Of a stretch of DNA of 61,026 nucleotides, positions 37,340 to 45,756 are shown one piece after another. The stretch covers positions 1 through 61,026 of the forward strand of contig DASTBU010000005.1 in assembly GCA_035711845.1 (NCBI GenBank), read 5' to 3'. Numbering within the stretch: position 1 is the stretch's first letter; each line of letters starts with the position of its first letter. Both the position numbers and the translations under genes were made by a program. The notes beneath the pieces were generated by a model. The model did not search any database and was not told the DNA's origin. It was given only the letters and a program-made list of their open reading frames with translations. The stretch comes from DASTBU01 sp035711845 (lineage in GTDB: Bacteria; Acidobacteriota; Vicinamibacteria; Vicinamibacterales; 2-12-FULL-66-21).

Positions 37340-37720
37340 TCATCTCCTCCTGCGGCGGCTCCCCCGAACCCCAGCATCCTCGCTTCTCTTGGCCTCCGAC
37401 TGCCGGCGAACCTTGCCGGCGCGGGGCGTGGTGAAGATACCGATCTCCTGTTCTGACTCGGTCAGGTCAGCAAACGCCTTGTCCAACGTAGAGTAGCGCG
37501 CCTTGGCGTGGGCCAGCATGCGCTCCCGAGCTGCAGGCGTCGCCCAGAGATCAATCGTGAGATGCCTGCGCGGATTCTCGATATCCCGAAGCAGCGTGGT
37601 GCCGCGATAGCCCGGATAGGCTCGGAAGAGCCGAACCCAAGGGCCACGAGGCCCGTACGCGTGTTCGAACCGATCGACAGCTCTGGCCTTCACGACGAAC
37701 TCCCAGATGACCTGGATCAT
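37340..37720 (-). CDS. Antibiotic biosynthesis monooxygenase (ABM)-like protein
   Basis: 126 residues. The ABM/dimeric ferredoxin-like fold is suggested by IQVIWEFVVKARAVDRFEHA, LFRAYPGYRGTTLLRDIENP and HLTIDLWATPAARERML. The C-terminal about 25 residues are basic and low complexity. The start at 37720 is chosen by homology. The chemistry is unknown; many relatives are small heme or quinone monooxygenases or stress proteins. Confidence 0.75.
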   Translation of the reverse strand: MIQVIWEFVVKARAVDRFEHAYGPRGPWVRLFRAYPGYRGTTLLRDIENPRRHLTIDLWATPAARERMLAHAKARYSTLDKAFADLTESEQEIGIFTTPRAGKVRRQSEAKRSEDAGVRGSRRRRR

Positions 37721-37809
37721 CGATGGCCTGCTTTGGGATCTACGACGAGGATGGGTTGAGCGAGAACATGCACATACAGCCGCGGTCCAGCGTGCCTTGA
37801 CATCCGCAC

Positions 37810-38919
37810 TCACGGTTGGTGAAACCGCCACACGCCCGCTGTATTCCGGTTCTCATCCGAGTAACCGCCAGCGATAAAAACGTCGCCCCCGGGCAGAAGC
37901 GCTGCCGCGGCAAAACGGTATGCCGCGGGGAACGAGCCGGGGATCTCGCGGAATGTCCAACTTCTGAGATCGAGGCGCTCGACGATCGGCGCACCAGAGG
38001 TGACGAGCACATCGCCATTTGGCAGCTGAACGGACGTACCGGCAATCTTATATCGCCGATTGGCCATCGAGGGTCCTCGCTCGAACGCTGCGGTCCGAGG
38101 GTTGCAGATCTCGGTCGTGGCGTAGTGAAGGCGATCGGTGCGGTCCGCGCCGCCGATGACCAGGACCCGTCCATCAGGCAGCCTGATCGCATCGTGCTTG
38201 TGCCGTGCCGTCTCGAGTGTACCGGCAGCCTCGAAGCGGTTGGCTCGCGGAGAGAAGAGCTCCGCGCTCGCATACACCTCCATGTTCTGGCGCCGGCCGG
38301 CATGCCCACCGATGACCAGCACTCGGCCGTCCGTAAGAAGCGTCGCCGTGTGGCTCTCTCGTGGGACGCTCAACGAGCCGACGCGCACGGAACGGCCGGT
38401 CTCGGGTTCGTAGATCTCCGCACTTCGGAGAAACCTCCAGCCTTGGCCGACTCCACCCACGAACAGCACCCGGCCGTCGGGCAGGAGCGTTGCCGTGTGG
38501 CCGCTTCGCCCCTCCAGGAGAGAACCCGCTGGTCGAACGCGGTTCGTCGATGGCTCGAAAATTTCGAGCGTCGCGAGGTATTCGCCGTTATAGCCACCAG
38601 CGATGAGTGCGCGACCGTCACCGAGCAACGTCGCCGTGTGACCGGCTCTCCGTTCGGCAAGAGAGCCCCGCACCTGAACGCTATTACCGGCGGGATCGAA
38701 GAGCTCAATACTGGCAAGACTGCCTCCACCGTCCGCCATGCCTCCAACCACGAGCACTTTCCCTGATGGAAGCATCGTCGCGGTGTGCGCCGCTCGAGCG
38801 GTTTCCAGCGTTGCTACGCGCTCAACGTACGGTCCGAAGCTGGTTCGAGGGGCCGCAGGCTTGGCGAGCAGAGTCATGCCTATCAGGCTGCCGATTCCTA
38901 GGAGCGCGATGAAAAACAT
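37810..38919 (-). CDS. Kelch-repeat beta-propeller protein, secreted
   Basis: 369 residues with an N-terminal membrane/signal segment (FFIALLGIGSLIGMTLLA). At least six kelch repeats of about 45-50 residues with HTATLLPDGRVLFVGG and variants (HTATLLTDGRVLVIGG, HDAIRLPDGRVLVIGG). GGAGGT precedes the ATG at 38919. A ligand-binding or scaffold role is likely; no catalytic domain. Confidence 0.85.
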   Translation of the reverse strand: MFFIALLGIGSLIGMTLLAKPAAPRTSFGPYVERVATLETARAAHTATMLPSGKVLVVGGMADGGGSLASIELFDPAGNSVQVRGSLAERRAGHTATLLGDGRALIAGGYNGEYLATLEIFEPSTNRVRPAGSLLEGRSGHTATLLPDGRVLFVGGVGQGWRFLRSAEIYEPETGRSVRVGSLSVPRESHTATLLTDGRVLVIGGHAGRRQNMEVYASAELFSPRANRFEAAGTLETARHKHDAIRLPDGRVLVIGGADRTDRLHYATTEICNPRTAAFERGPSMANRRYKIAGTSVQLPNGDVLVTSGAPIVERLDLRSWTFREIPGSFPAAYRFAAAALLPGGDVFIAGGYSDENRNTAGVWRFHQP

Positions 38920-38998
38920 GGTACCTCCGCGGTGGACATGGTGCACCGGCGCTACTCCAACCCCAGAAAGCTCGAATATAGCCTGCCGACACAACCGC

Positions 38999-39904
38999 TC
39001 ACCTGACGAGCGTTCTCACGTCACGCCACCCATACGCGCCGCCAAACTGTCCGCGATCGTCGAGCAGGCGCTCGCCTCTCATGCGGTCGTAGAAGCCCAG
39101 CGTCGGGTTGCTGAGCTCCGCAAAGAGGATGAACGAGTGGATGCCGCGTTCGAGGAACCTCCGCGCCGTCTCCGCCATCATCCGCCGACCCAGGCCCAGC
39201 CCGTGGTACTCCCCGCGCAAGTAGATCTTGCTCAACTCACCCTCGAACTCGCCCTCGTGGGGTCGACCCCAGGTGAATCCGATCAGTCGTCCGGTCCGGT
39301 CTTCCAGGACGAGGACGAAGTCGCGCCGGTTTTCATTCGCAAACACCTGGTTCCATTGCCAGATGCGAGTCGCAATTGTCGGCCCGCGCGCGGTGTTGTA
39401 GGTCGCGTTCCATGTCGTGACGTGCAGTTCGGCCAACGCCGGGATGTCAGCCGTCACCGCGTCCCGGAAGGTGATCGAGTCCAGCGACTCGCCTCGTTCA
39501 CGAAGCGTGCGCGCATTCTCCTCGCCTGTGGGCCGGGATCGCGCGTGGATCCGGCGCTTCAGGCCGGCGATGCGCGATTTCAGTCGGTCCCCGACCGTGA
39601 GCGGCGGTGGCGTGTATTCTTCCACGCGTACCACATCCGTCTTGCCGCGCATGTCCCCGTACTCGTACGTGAGCCGAAGCGTTCGCCCATCGAGACGTCC
39701 CGCGATGCGGAACGGCAGCGTCGTCCCGTCCTGGCCGACGTGCTCGCCCTCGAGAGTGACCAGGCCGGAGATGGCGTCAAAATGTCCCCGGCGAATCGGC
39801 GCGTTCTGCCTGCCGGGATTCGCAACCCCGCGGACCACTCCGTCCGCCTCGACTACGAGGTCGAGCAGCACCTCGGAGGGCTTGCCCCACCGTCCTGTGA
39901 TCAT
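38999..39904 (-). CDS. GNAT acetyltransferase fused to an N-terminal beta-rich domain
   Basis: 301 residues from the ATG at 39904. Residues 1-95 form a beta-rich module (WGKPSEVLLDLVVEADG, PFRIAGRLDGRTLRLTYEYG), unusual for GNAT proteins. Residues about 140-300 are a GNAT domain with acetyl-CoA loop EYHGLGLGRRMMAETARRFL and the C-terminal strand SNPTLGFYDRMRG. The acceptor is unknown. The frame is open to 40009, but the extra N-terminal residues look unlikely. Confidence 0.8.
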   Translation of the reverse strand: MITGRWGKPSEVLLDLVVEADGVVRGVANPGRQNAPIRRGHFDAISGLVTLEGEHVGQDGTTLPFRIAGRLDGRTLRLTYEYGDMRGKTDVVRVEEYTPPPLTVGDRLKSRIAGLKRRIHARSRPTGEENARTLRERGESLDSITFRDAVTADIPALAELHVTTWNATYNTARGPTIATRIWQWNQVFANENRRDFVLVLEDRTGRLIGFTWGRPHEGEFEGELSKIYLRGEYHGLGLGRRMMAETARRFLERGIHSFILFAELSNPTLGFYDRMRGERLLDDRGQFGGAYGWRDVRTLVR

Positions 39905-40010
39905 CGTGGTAAAGCCGCGAGAGCACGCATGCTCCGCATCGTGTTGCGTGTTGTGCTGCGCGCTCGACAGCGAACGTATGAGACGGGACGATGAGACGGA
40001 TTGAGACACC

Positions 40011-40034
40011 GTCGGCTGCAGCGGCGTGTCAGGC
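40011..40034 (-). other. attC right half-site (partial)
   Basis: GTCGGCTGCAGCGGC followed by GTCAGGC matches the right arms of complete sites. The left half is not recognisable. It lies at the 3' end of the next minus-strand gene, as expected for a cassette. Confidence 0.5.
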
Positions 40035-40041
40035 TACTCGA

Positions 40042-40791
40042 TCAGAACCTCCGGGACAGTGTGTCTAGTAGCTCGCCGAGCTGGTTGAGGCTGATGCTGC
40101 CCTGAACGCCGGCGAACCCTTCGGGATGGACCAGCGCTCCACGAACTCGAAAGTCCAACGATGGCCCCGCGAGCCGGCCGAACCCCTTGGGACCCTCAAT
40201 CAGAAAGAGGACGTACTCTTCACCAAGCCGATACGGCCGCTCGACGCCCTCGTGCCACTTTCCGAGTTCGTTGCAGCGACCAGCGGCCTCCTGGCGGAGT
40301 TGAATGGTCGCTGGCACTCGCCCCTTGAAGACGCGAAGTACCGATGCGTCATGATGAGACGTCACGACGTGCGCGTCGCCGCACGGGCCATACCGGTGGG
40401 TCCCATCGATTCGGACGTGGGCGATCGCGGCGGCCATCCGATACGCCTCTGCTGGTTGGGGGACGACCCAGAGCACTTCGGACAGGACGCCTGTCGCCAG
40501 CATGACGGTTATCTCCGGACTGACTGACGAATCGACTCGAACGGCAGTGGTTTGGGAGCGGAAGCCGGCAAGACTCACCGTGACCCGGTATGTTCCGCCG
40601 GCGAGGTCATCGAAGCGGAATCGGCCCATACCGTCGCTCACCGCGCTGCCGGAGCTCCCCGTTGCCGAGATTCGTACTGTCGCCCCGGGTATCGCCGTGC
40701 CCGTGGCATCCACTACTCTCCCCGTGAGAACCGCACTCTGAACCTGCAGCATCGCGGACACTGCAACGACGGCTGCTGATATTAGACGCAT
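40042..40791 (-). CDS. Secreted carboxypeptidase-regulatory-like (Ig fold) protein
   Basis: 249 residues with signal peptide. Residues 20-105 form a CarboxypepD_reg domain (LTGRVVDATGTAIPGATV, GRFRFDDLAGGTYRVTVSLA). The C-terminal about 140 residues (VLRVFKGRVPATIQLRQEAA, YRLGEEYVLFLIEGPKGFGR) resemble secreted proteins whose domain reports metal- or protease-linked roles, but I cannot name it. Flanked by attC elements on both sides, so a cassette gene. Confidence 0.75.
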   Translation of the reverse strand: MRLISAAVVAVSAMLQVQSAVLTGRVVDATGTAIPGATVRISATGSSGSAVSDGMGRFRFDDLAGGTYRVTVSLAGFRSQTTAVRVDSSVSPEITVMLATGVLSEVLWVVPQPAEAYRMAAAIAHVRIDGTHRYGPCGDAHVVTSHHDASVLRVFKGRVPATIQLRQEAAGRCNELGKWHEGVERPYRLGEEYVLFLIEGPKGFGRLAGPSLDFRVRGALVHPEGFAGVQGSISLNQLGELLDTLSRRF

Positions 40792-40800
40792 ACCTTGTCC

Positions 40801-40870
40801 GCCTGACGCGCGGCTTCAACCGCCGCGGCACAGCGTCGCACCGACCGCCGTCGGCTGCAAGCGGTGGGCG
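40801..40870 (-). other. attC site
   Basis: GCCTGAC to GTGGGCG, 70 bp. The arms CGGCTTCAACCGCCGCGGC and CCGCCGTCGGCTGCAAGCGG pair almost completely. The outer boxes are slightly off consensus. Confidence 0.8.
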
Positions 40871-41012
40871 GACGGTTTCAATGGCTCAGGCCCAGTCTCG
40901 CCTCGATCGCTGTCGCCTTGCCGCCAGCCAGCATGTTCCGGCTTCGAATGGACAGCTTGGGTGCTCACCTATCGCACAAAGGCCAGTCTGCACCGTCGAC
41001 CTCGTGGGGGTC

Positions 41013-41537
41013 TCACAAGCCACCGGCTTTGCCAGTGGTACCTGGCTCCATGCCCCCCATCGCGCGGAAGACTTTCCAGCTGCCGTCCGGGAGCTTCTTG
41101 AGCACCGCCAGCACCGTGCCATGAACCTGCTTCACCTCGCCACCCGGCGAGTCGACATACGCAGCCGTGTAGGAACGCCACCCGACGGCCCAGCCACCAT
41201 CCAGAAAAGTGAAATCCTTGCTTTCCGGAACGTAGCTCAGCACCTTGAAGCCTTTGTTGGCCGTCTGGCGTTCGTTGCTCTCTCGAATCGCCTTACCGCC
41301 GACGTCCGCCGGCGCGCCGGCGCCGAGACGAATAGCGTCATCGGTCCACAGGTCGGTCAGCGCAACAGGATCTCGCGACACCGTGGCGGCAATGTCCTGC
41401 TGCCAGAGCTTCTCGATGGCGGCCAGGTCCGCAGCGCGGCCCGTCTGGCTATCAGCCGACGCGGACGATCCCTGAAGCACGTGCCCCGCGAACACGGTCA
41501 ACGCGCACGCTACAACAGCAACGGCAACGTCTCTCAT
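41013..41537 (-). CDS. Secreted NTF2-like (DUF4440/SgcJ) protein
   Basis: 174 residues: signal peptide, then an NTF2-like cone fold (LAAIEKLWQQDIAATVSRDP, DLWTDDAIRLGAG, KVFRAMGGMEPG). Such proteins bind small molecules or act as isomerases; no active site can be assigned. Single-gene cassette between two attC sites. Confidence 0.8.
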   Translation of the reverse strand: MRDVAVAVVACALTVFAGHVLQGSSASADSQTGRAADLAAIEKLWQQDIAATVSRDPVALTDLWTDDAIRLGAGAPADVGGKAIRESNERQTANKGFKVLSYVPESKDFTFLDGGWAVGWRSYTAAYVDSPGGEVKQVHGTVLAVLKKLPDGSWKVFRAMGGMEPGTTGKAGGL

Positions 41538-41547
41538 GACCCTTACT

Positions 41548-41659
41548 CCATAATGGACTGGACGTCGGCACTTTCAGCGGACTTGTACTACACAGACGTC
41601 GACTCCTCCGCGCGCTGCGGCGCGCGAAGCGCGCTGTCAGGTGCAATGCCTTGTTATGC
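41548..41659 (-). other. attC site, second type (GTTATGC box)
   Basis: 112 bp ending in GTTATGC. The inner arm carries CTGTCAGGTGCA instead of GTCGGCTGCA; it resembles the site at 47658-47767. The left box (CCATAAT) is degenerate. Confidence 0.65.
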
Positions 41660-41671
41660 CGCGTCTGACAG

Positions 41672-42598
41672 TCATCTGCGATGGTGTCGCGCGGTCTCCT
41701 CCTCCGTTAGGCGGAGAAAGCGGGCCGCGTTGTTGTAAAGGATATCGCGCTTCTGCTCTTCGGTCAGAAACGGAGCCTGCTCGATCGCTTCGATCGCTTC
41801 CGCTATCATTTCAGGCCAGCGCATCTGGTCCGAGCCAAACATCAGGCGCTTTCCGAGGCCGGCCTTGAAGAGCGCCTCTACATATTGGTAAAAGGCCGCC
41901 CGGGGGATGATCCAGCTAATGGTCGATAAATCGCCGTAGAGCTGCGGGTACTGGTACATCATGGCGATCACGTCATCGAGATATGGAAAGCCCGAATTCT
42001 CCACAAAAATCCGGAGCTTGGGATGGCGGACCAGGACCTCTTCCAACAGAAGCGGGCTACCAGCATTTGATCGAAAACCGGGTACTGGCGGTCCGATACC
42101 TTCGACATGAATAAGTAAAGGCACGTCGAACTCCTCTGCCAATGCAAAATAAGGCGCCAGGCTGGGGTCGTTTGGTGCAGTGCCGTGGAGTTGCGCCCCG
42201 ATCTCACCGACACCGGCCAGGCGTTTTGCCTCAAGCTCCTTTCTGAGGTCACTCGGGGCAAACCCACCGGGCTCGTGAATAAAGGGAGAGATGATGAAGC
42301 GATCGGCGGCGGCCTTTTTCCAGACTTGCAGTTCATTCACGTCGAAGTGGCTAAGAAATCCTCTGACGATGTTGTAGCGATCCATTGCTTCGAGCGTCTT
42401 TTCAAGATTCTCTTTGGGGCCGGCGGTCGCCTTACCTTTACGCTCGCAGGGGGCAGGTAGGCAGGGTGCAGGCGCCCCAGCAGGCAAGTCCAGCGGGGCA
42501 TCGATGTGCATATGCATGTCGATAATGGGCAGGCGCTCCTGTGCCATCGCGTGGAGTGGCACCAGGAGAAGCGCGACGATCAATCTCAGAGCGTTCAT
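41672..42598 (-). CDS. Amidohydrolase family protein (metal-dependent hydrolase), secreted
   Basis: 308 residues with a signal peptide (ALRLIVALLLVPLHAMAQ). An amidohydrolase-2 TIM barrel: HxH metal motif in IIDMHMHIDAP near residue 30, LLIHVEGIG, and terminal Asp in LMFGSDQMRWP. Typical of decarboxylase or lactonase-like members; the substrate is unknown. A GTG directly upstream (42601) is an alternative start. Cassette gene. Confidence 0.88.
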   Translation of the reverse strand: MNALRLIVALLLVPLHAMAQERLPIIDMHMHIDAPLDLPAGAPAPCLPAPCERKGKATAGPKENLEKTLEAMDRYNIVRGFLSHFDVNELQVWKKAAADRFIISPFIHEPGGFAPSDLRKELEAKRLAGVGEIGAQLHGTAPNDPSLAPYFALAEEFDVPLLIHVEGIGPPVPGFRSNAGSPLLLEEVLVRHPKLRIFVENSGFPYLDDVIAMMYQYPQLYGDLSTISWIIPRAAFYQYVEALFKAGLGKRLMFGSDQMRWPEMIAEAIEAIEQAPFLTEEQKRDILYNNAARFLRLTEEETARHHRR

Positions 42599-42643
42599 CA
42601 CCGTGGCTCTTCCTGAACTCAGGTCCCGCCGGAACTATCAGCG

Positions 42644-42741
42644 CCGTAACGCGCAAGCTCAGCTGCGAACGGATCGAATAGGTGCGAGCGCGCAGCGCTC
42701 GCAGTCCGAACCCCGCTCGTAGCTGCAGCGCCACGTCAGGG
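42644..42741 (-). other. attC site, degenerate ends
   Basis: CCGTAAC to GTCAGGG, 98 bp, with a long central stem (GCGAGCGCGCAGCGCTCGC) and right arm CGCTCGTAGCTGCAGCG. Confidence 0.65.
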
Positions 42742-42777
42742 GTACCCTGCGCCGGCCGTTCAAAGGCCGGATGACTC

Positions 42778-44124
42778 TCAGCGCGTATACGGAACGACAT
42801 TGGCCGCAATTGCTCGCAGCTCGTCCTCGGTAAACGGCAATTGCGTAAACTGGGCCCATCGCTCGCGCCTCTGCGACGCCGTGTCCGCGAGATCGACGCC
42901 GAAGACGAAACGCCCGAGCCCGACTTTTCGCATTCGCTCGACCGCTATTGCACGGAGCGAGTCAGATGTTACGGGCGCGACGGCTGTTACGTCGAAGTAC
43001 ACGTTGGCCGCTCGCCGGTCACCGCTTGCAATCGCATCCGCGAAGACAGAGAAGGCCTGTTCCGTGTCCGGATCATAGCCCCCCCATCCGGCCAGATGCG
43101 CGATTTGTACGGGGACGTCTGGCGCCTGCGCCAGAATCTCCCGCAGAAAGATCTCCGCGTCGATGCGCCCGTACGTCTCGTCGAGCGTTCGCATGTGCAC
43201 GACGATTGGGAATCGTTCCGCATTCGCACGCTGAAGTATCCTTTGTAGGCGTTCAACGTGATCTGGATTTCGCAAGTCGACGAATGATGAGGTGAAGTGA
43301 AGCTTGAGACCAGAGAACCCCGGCGTATGCAGGCAGCGTTCGAGTTCCTCCAAGGCATAGGCCGTCGTTGGATTGAAGCTGCAGAACGCGACCAGGCGAT
43401 CGGGATAACCAGCCGCCTCCCGCGCCGTCCAATCATTCTCAGCCCGCACCCTGGCATACTCGTCATCGACCTCGAACATTGGCGAGCCAAACTGATAGGC
43501 GAGGGAGAGCACGGTCGCCCCGCGCATCCCCACAGAGTCGAGCTGCGCGATGAGGGCACGCGCGGGGAGTCCGGCCGTGTCGGACGGCGAGGGCGGACTG
43601 ACGTTGCTCATCATCGACGCGACGATACGCCATGCGCCGTCTCGCTCTTTGCGCAGACTCCAGTGAAATCGACCAAGATCAGCGAGGTCGGCGCGCGTTC
43701 GATGTCCATACGATCCGACGACGTAGGCGAGCGAGTCGTGTACTTCGAACTGCTGAGCCCAGAGCTTGAGGTCGGCGCCCTTTGAGTCGAGTTGTGCAAC
43801 GCGAATGGCCGCCCGACCGCGACGCCAGGCGTCACCATATAGCATGATGCCATTCGCCGTGAAGAGCCCCGCAAACGCCGCCTCGTCTCGGTTGTGCCAG
43901 TACCGCTCAAAATCTCTGACGACACGATCGAGACCAACGGGGAGATCAACAGGCGGCAGGCGTGCATGCCAGAGCGCCGCGATGGCCGGGCTCCTAAGGT
44001 GCGCGTGATGGTCGGCTACGGGAACGGGTGATTGCGCCACTTGCCCGCGCATCGGGAGCGGTGTGAATGCGCGCGAGGACAACCCGGCGGCAACCACCAG
44101 GGCGATAATTCGCGTTCTCCTCAT
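42778..44124 (-). CDS. Amidohydrolase with an inserted NTF2-like domain
   Basis: 448 residues with signal peptide. The HxH strand (VADHHAHL, His40/His42) comes first. Residues about 60-175 then read as an SnoaL/DUF4440 domain (YWHNRDEAAFAGLFTANGIM, FHWSLRKERDGAWRIVASMM), after which the amidohydrolase barrel resumes. Metal ligands are likely in PIVVHMRTLDE, VQIAHLAGWGG and FVFGVDLAD. An NTF2-like domain between strands 1 and 2 of the barrel is unusual. The start at 44124 is chosen for the signal peptide. Single-gene cassette. Confidence 0.85.
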   Translation of the reverse strand: MRRTRIIALVVAAGLSSRAFTPLPMRGQVAQSPVPVADHHAHLRSPAIAALWHARLPPVDLPVGLDRVVRDFERYWHNRDEAAFAGLFTANGIMLYGDAWRRGRAAIRVAQLDSKGADLKLWAQQFEVHDSLAYVVGSYGHRTRADLADLGRFHWSLRKERDGAWRIVASMMSNVSPPSPSDTAGLPARALIAQLDSVGMRGATVLSLAYQFGSPMFEVDDEYARVRAENDWTAREAAGYPDRLVAFCSFNPTTAYALEELERCLHTPGFSGLKLHFTSSFVDLRNPDHVERLQRILQRANAERFPIVVHMRTLDETYGRIDAEIFLREILAQAPDVPVQIAHLAGWGGYDPDTEQAFSVFADAIASGDRRAANVYFDVTAVAPVTSDSLRAIAVERMRKVGLGRFVFGVDLADTASQRRERWAQFTQLPFTEDELRAIAANVVPYTR

Positions 44125-44150
44125 CGTGACCGTTCTCCAACGTGATCCGT

Positions 44151-44225
44151 CTCTAACGTGCCGAATGAGCCGCACCGGCGGGACGCGAGCGGCCCGCGAG
44201 CGTCGGCTCCATTCGGAGGTTGGGC
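44151..44225 (-). other. attC site
   Basis: CTCTAAC to GTTGGGC, 75 bp. The arms GCCGAATGAGCCGC and GCGTCGGCTCCATTCGG pair well. Confidence 0.85.
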
Positions 44226-44249
44226 CGCTTCGATCGTGGCGGGGCATGC

Positions 44250-44906
44250 TCATGGGAAGTAACGCCTCGCAATCCACCGATCGCTCTCCCGTTCGGCCTT
44301 CATGGCGAAATCAAATGCGTCGAACGCCACGGCACAGTCGATGTCTTCCGGTGGAAAGTCCACATCCCCGGCCTGATGTTTGGCCGCGGCGCGGCTGCCA
44401 ACAACGGCGGCGACAACCGACTCCCGAGAGTGGGCGGCGCGTCGGAGCGACGCGGCCATCAGCTCCGCGCACGCCACGTCCTCTTCGCCTTCGTTCGGCG
44501 CACCTGACGCCACAAACGTCACCTCTGCCCGATCCGCCAGGGCGCGGATCGTCGCCGACGCCACGACGAGGCTGCCAAGCCAGATCTCACTGGCGTTCCG
44601 AGCCTCCGCCACGCAGCGCGTACCCGAGCCCGTGCGCATCACCGCGCGGCCATCCAAGCGTCTTCCCACAAGGCGGCTCGGCGAATTGTTATGGTCGAAG
44701 CCTGGGATCAACCGCCCGCCGACCTCGCCCATCCGAAACCCCGGCGCGGCCAGCGCCTCTTCGACCGTTGACACGAGTTCGATTTCACCAATGCCGGCCT
44801 CAAAGGCGTACGCGGCGGTTGTGAAAGCGCGCATCACATCGATCACAACGACAACGCCGGTCGCCGCGCGAGCGCCTTCAGCGCCCAAGACGATTCTCGT
44901 GATCAC
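44250..44906 (-). CDS. comB: 2-phosphosulfolactate phosphatase (ComB family)
   Basis: 218 residues. ComB family signatures: GVVVVIDVMRAFTTAAYAFE near residue 16, NNSPSRLVGRRLDGRAV, TGSGTRCVAEARNA, and EDVACAELMAA. The enzyme dephosphorylates 2-phosphosulfolactate in coenzyme M and sulfolactate pathways. No comA or comC is nearby, so the gene acts alone or has another phosphatase role. Cassette gene flanked by attC sites. Confidence 0.88.
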   Translation of the reverse strand: MITRIVLGAEGARAATGVVVVIDVMRAFTTAAYAFEAGIGEIELVSTVEEALAAPGFRMGEVGGRLIPGFDHNNSPSRLVGRRLDGRAVMRTGSGTRCVAEARNASEIWLGSLVVASATIRALADRAEVTFVASGAPNEGEEDVACAELMAASLRRAAHSRESVVAAVVGSRAAAKHQAGDVDFPPEDIDCAVAFDAFDFAMKAERESDRWIARRYFP

Positions 44907-44924
44907 AATTCGTTATTCTTGTCG

Positions 44925-45010
44925 GCCCAACGTCCTGCCGCTCAGCCGCGAGCGGCCAATCTATTCTCGCGAATCAGTCCGGTCTGCCCTGGCCGCTCGT
45001 CGACGAGGTC
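44925..45010 (-). other. attC site, right half decayed
   Basis: The left part is intact (GCCCAAC, then GCCGCTCAGCCGCGAGCGGC). On the right GCCGCTCGTCG is followed by unrelated bases and no GTTRRRY box; the TA promoter region starts just beyond. Confidence 0.6.
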
Positions 45011-45031
45011 GCGAGTGTACGGGTGGCCAGT

Positions 45032-45052
45032 AGTATGATATATTGTCATACT
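45032..45052 (+). promoter_or_regulatory. Palindromic operator/promoter of the CopG-MazF module
   Basis: AGTATGA-TATATTG-TCATACT is a perfect 7-bp inverted repeat with a TATATT -10-like centre. It ends one base before the antitoxin ATG at 45054, so there is no room for a ribosome binding site and the mRNA is probably leaderless. This fits antitoxin autoregulation. Confidence 0.65.
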
Positions 45053-45053
45053 T

Positions 45054-45296
45054 ATGCCGAAGACCAAAGTCGCCCTCACGCTGGACGCCGCCTTGCTCGA
45101 ACAGGTAGATGACATGGTGGCGAAACGCCGTTTTCGCAATCGGAGCCAGGCCGTCGAGGCGGCACTCTCTGACAAGCTGCGCCGCCTTGCTCGGACGCGG
45201 CTAGCGCGCGAGGCCGCCAAGCTGAACCCTGTGGATGAAAAGCGTCTCGCCGACGAGGGCCTGCTCGGAGCATTGGACGGATGGCCAGAGTACTGA
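45054..45296 (+). CDS. Type II antitoxin, ribbon-helix-helix (CopG-like)
   Basis: 80 residues. The N-terminal RHH DNA-binding fold is seen in KTKVALTLDAALLEQVDDMV and RFRNRSQAVEAALSDKL; the C-terminal tail (LADEGLLGALDGWPEY) is the toxin-binding part. Overlaps the toxin gene by 16 bases. It is the only two-gene module in the array on the plus strand. Confidence 0.9.
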   Translation: MPKTKVALTLDAALLEQVDDMVAKRRFRNRSQAVEAALSDKLRRLARTRLAREAAKLNPVDEKRLADEGLLGALDGWPEY

Positions 45297-45616
45297 GGGG
45301 CGAGGTCCGCTGGGCCGACCTCAACCCGGTCAGAGGCCACGAACAGGCTGGACAACGGCCCGTCCTGATCCTGAGCCATGATGTTTTCAACGACCGTTCT
45401 GGCACGGTAATCGCCGTTGCCATGACCAGCCAGGAACCACGAGCGGGCTTTCCACTCACCCTCGAGAGCCGAGCGAGCGGACTAAAGAAACGATCCTGGA
45501 TCAAGATCAGCCAGATCCGCACGCTTTCCGTTGACCGCATCGGGACGCGACTCGCGCGTGCGAGCGAAGAAGAGCTCGCTCGCGTGCTCGATGGCCTCAA
45601 CGAAATCTTGGGATAG
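45281..45616 (+). CDS. mazF: Type II toxin, MazF/PemK endoribonuclease
   Basis: 111 residues with the MazF SH3-like barrel: VLRGEVRWADLNPVRGHEQA, GQRPVLILSHDVFND, VIAVAMTSQ and KKRSWIKISQIRTLSVDRIG. The RG and S/T active-site segments are conserved, so it is probably an active mRNA interferase. Translationally coupled to the antitoxin. Confidence 0.93.
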   Translation: MARVLRGEVRWADLNPVRGHEQAGQRPVLILSHDVFNDRSGTVIAVAMTSQEPRAGFPLTLESRASGLKKRSWIKISQIRTLSVDRIGTRLARASEEELARVLDGLNEILG

Positions 45617-45634
45617 GCCGCGTGGGGTTCAGCG

Positions 45635-45706
45635 GTCTAAGTCGAGTTTCAGCCGCCGCGGCTCCTGATGGCACTGGCCGACGTCGGCTGCAAACGCCGG
45701 TTAGAC
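45635..45706 (-). other. attC site
   Basis: GTCTAAG to GTTAGAC, 72 bp. The right arm GTCGGCTGCAAACGCCG keeps the same orientation as other sites, so the TA genes to its left run opposite to cassette polarity. Confidence 0.85.
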
Positions 45707-45756
45707 CGCTGGTTACACATGGTGGCGCTGCCGCCCAGTAGCGGCAAAGCGATGGG

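Noticed and set aside
40871..41012. Short ORFs between an attC and the NTF2-like gene
   Set aside because: No ribosome binding site or protein-like pattern.
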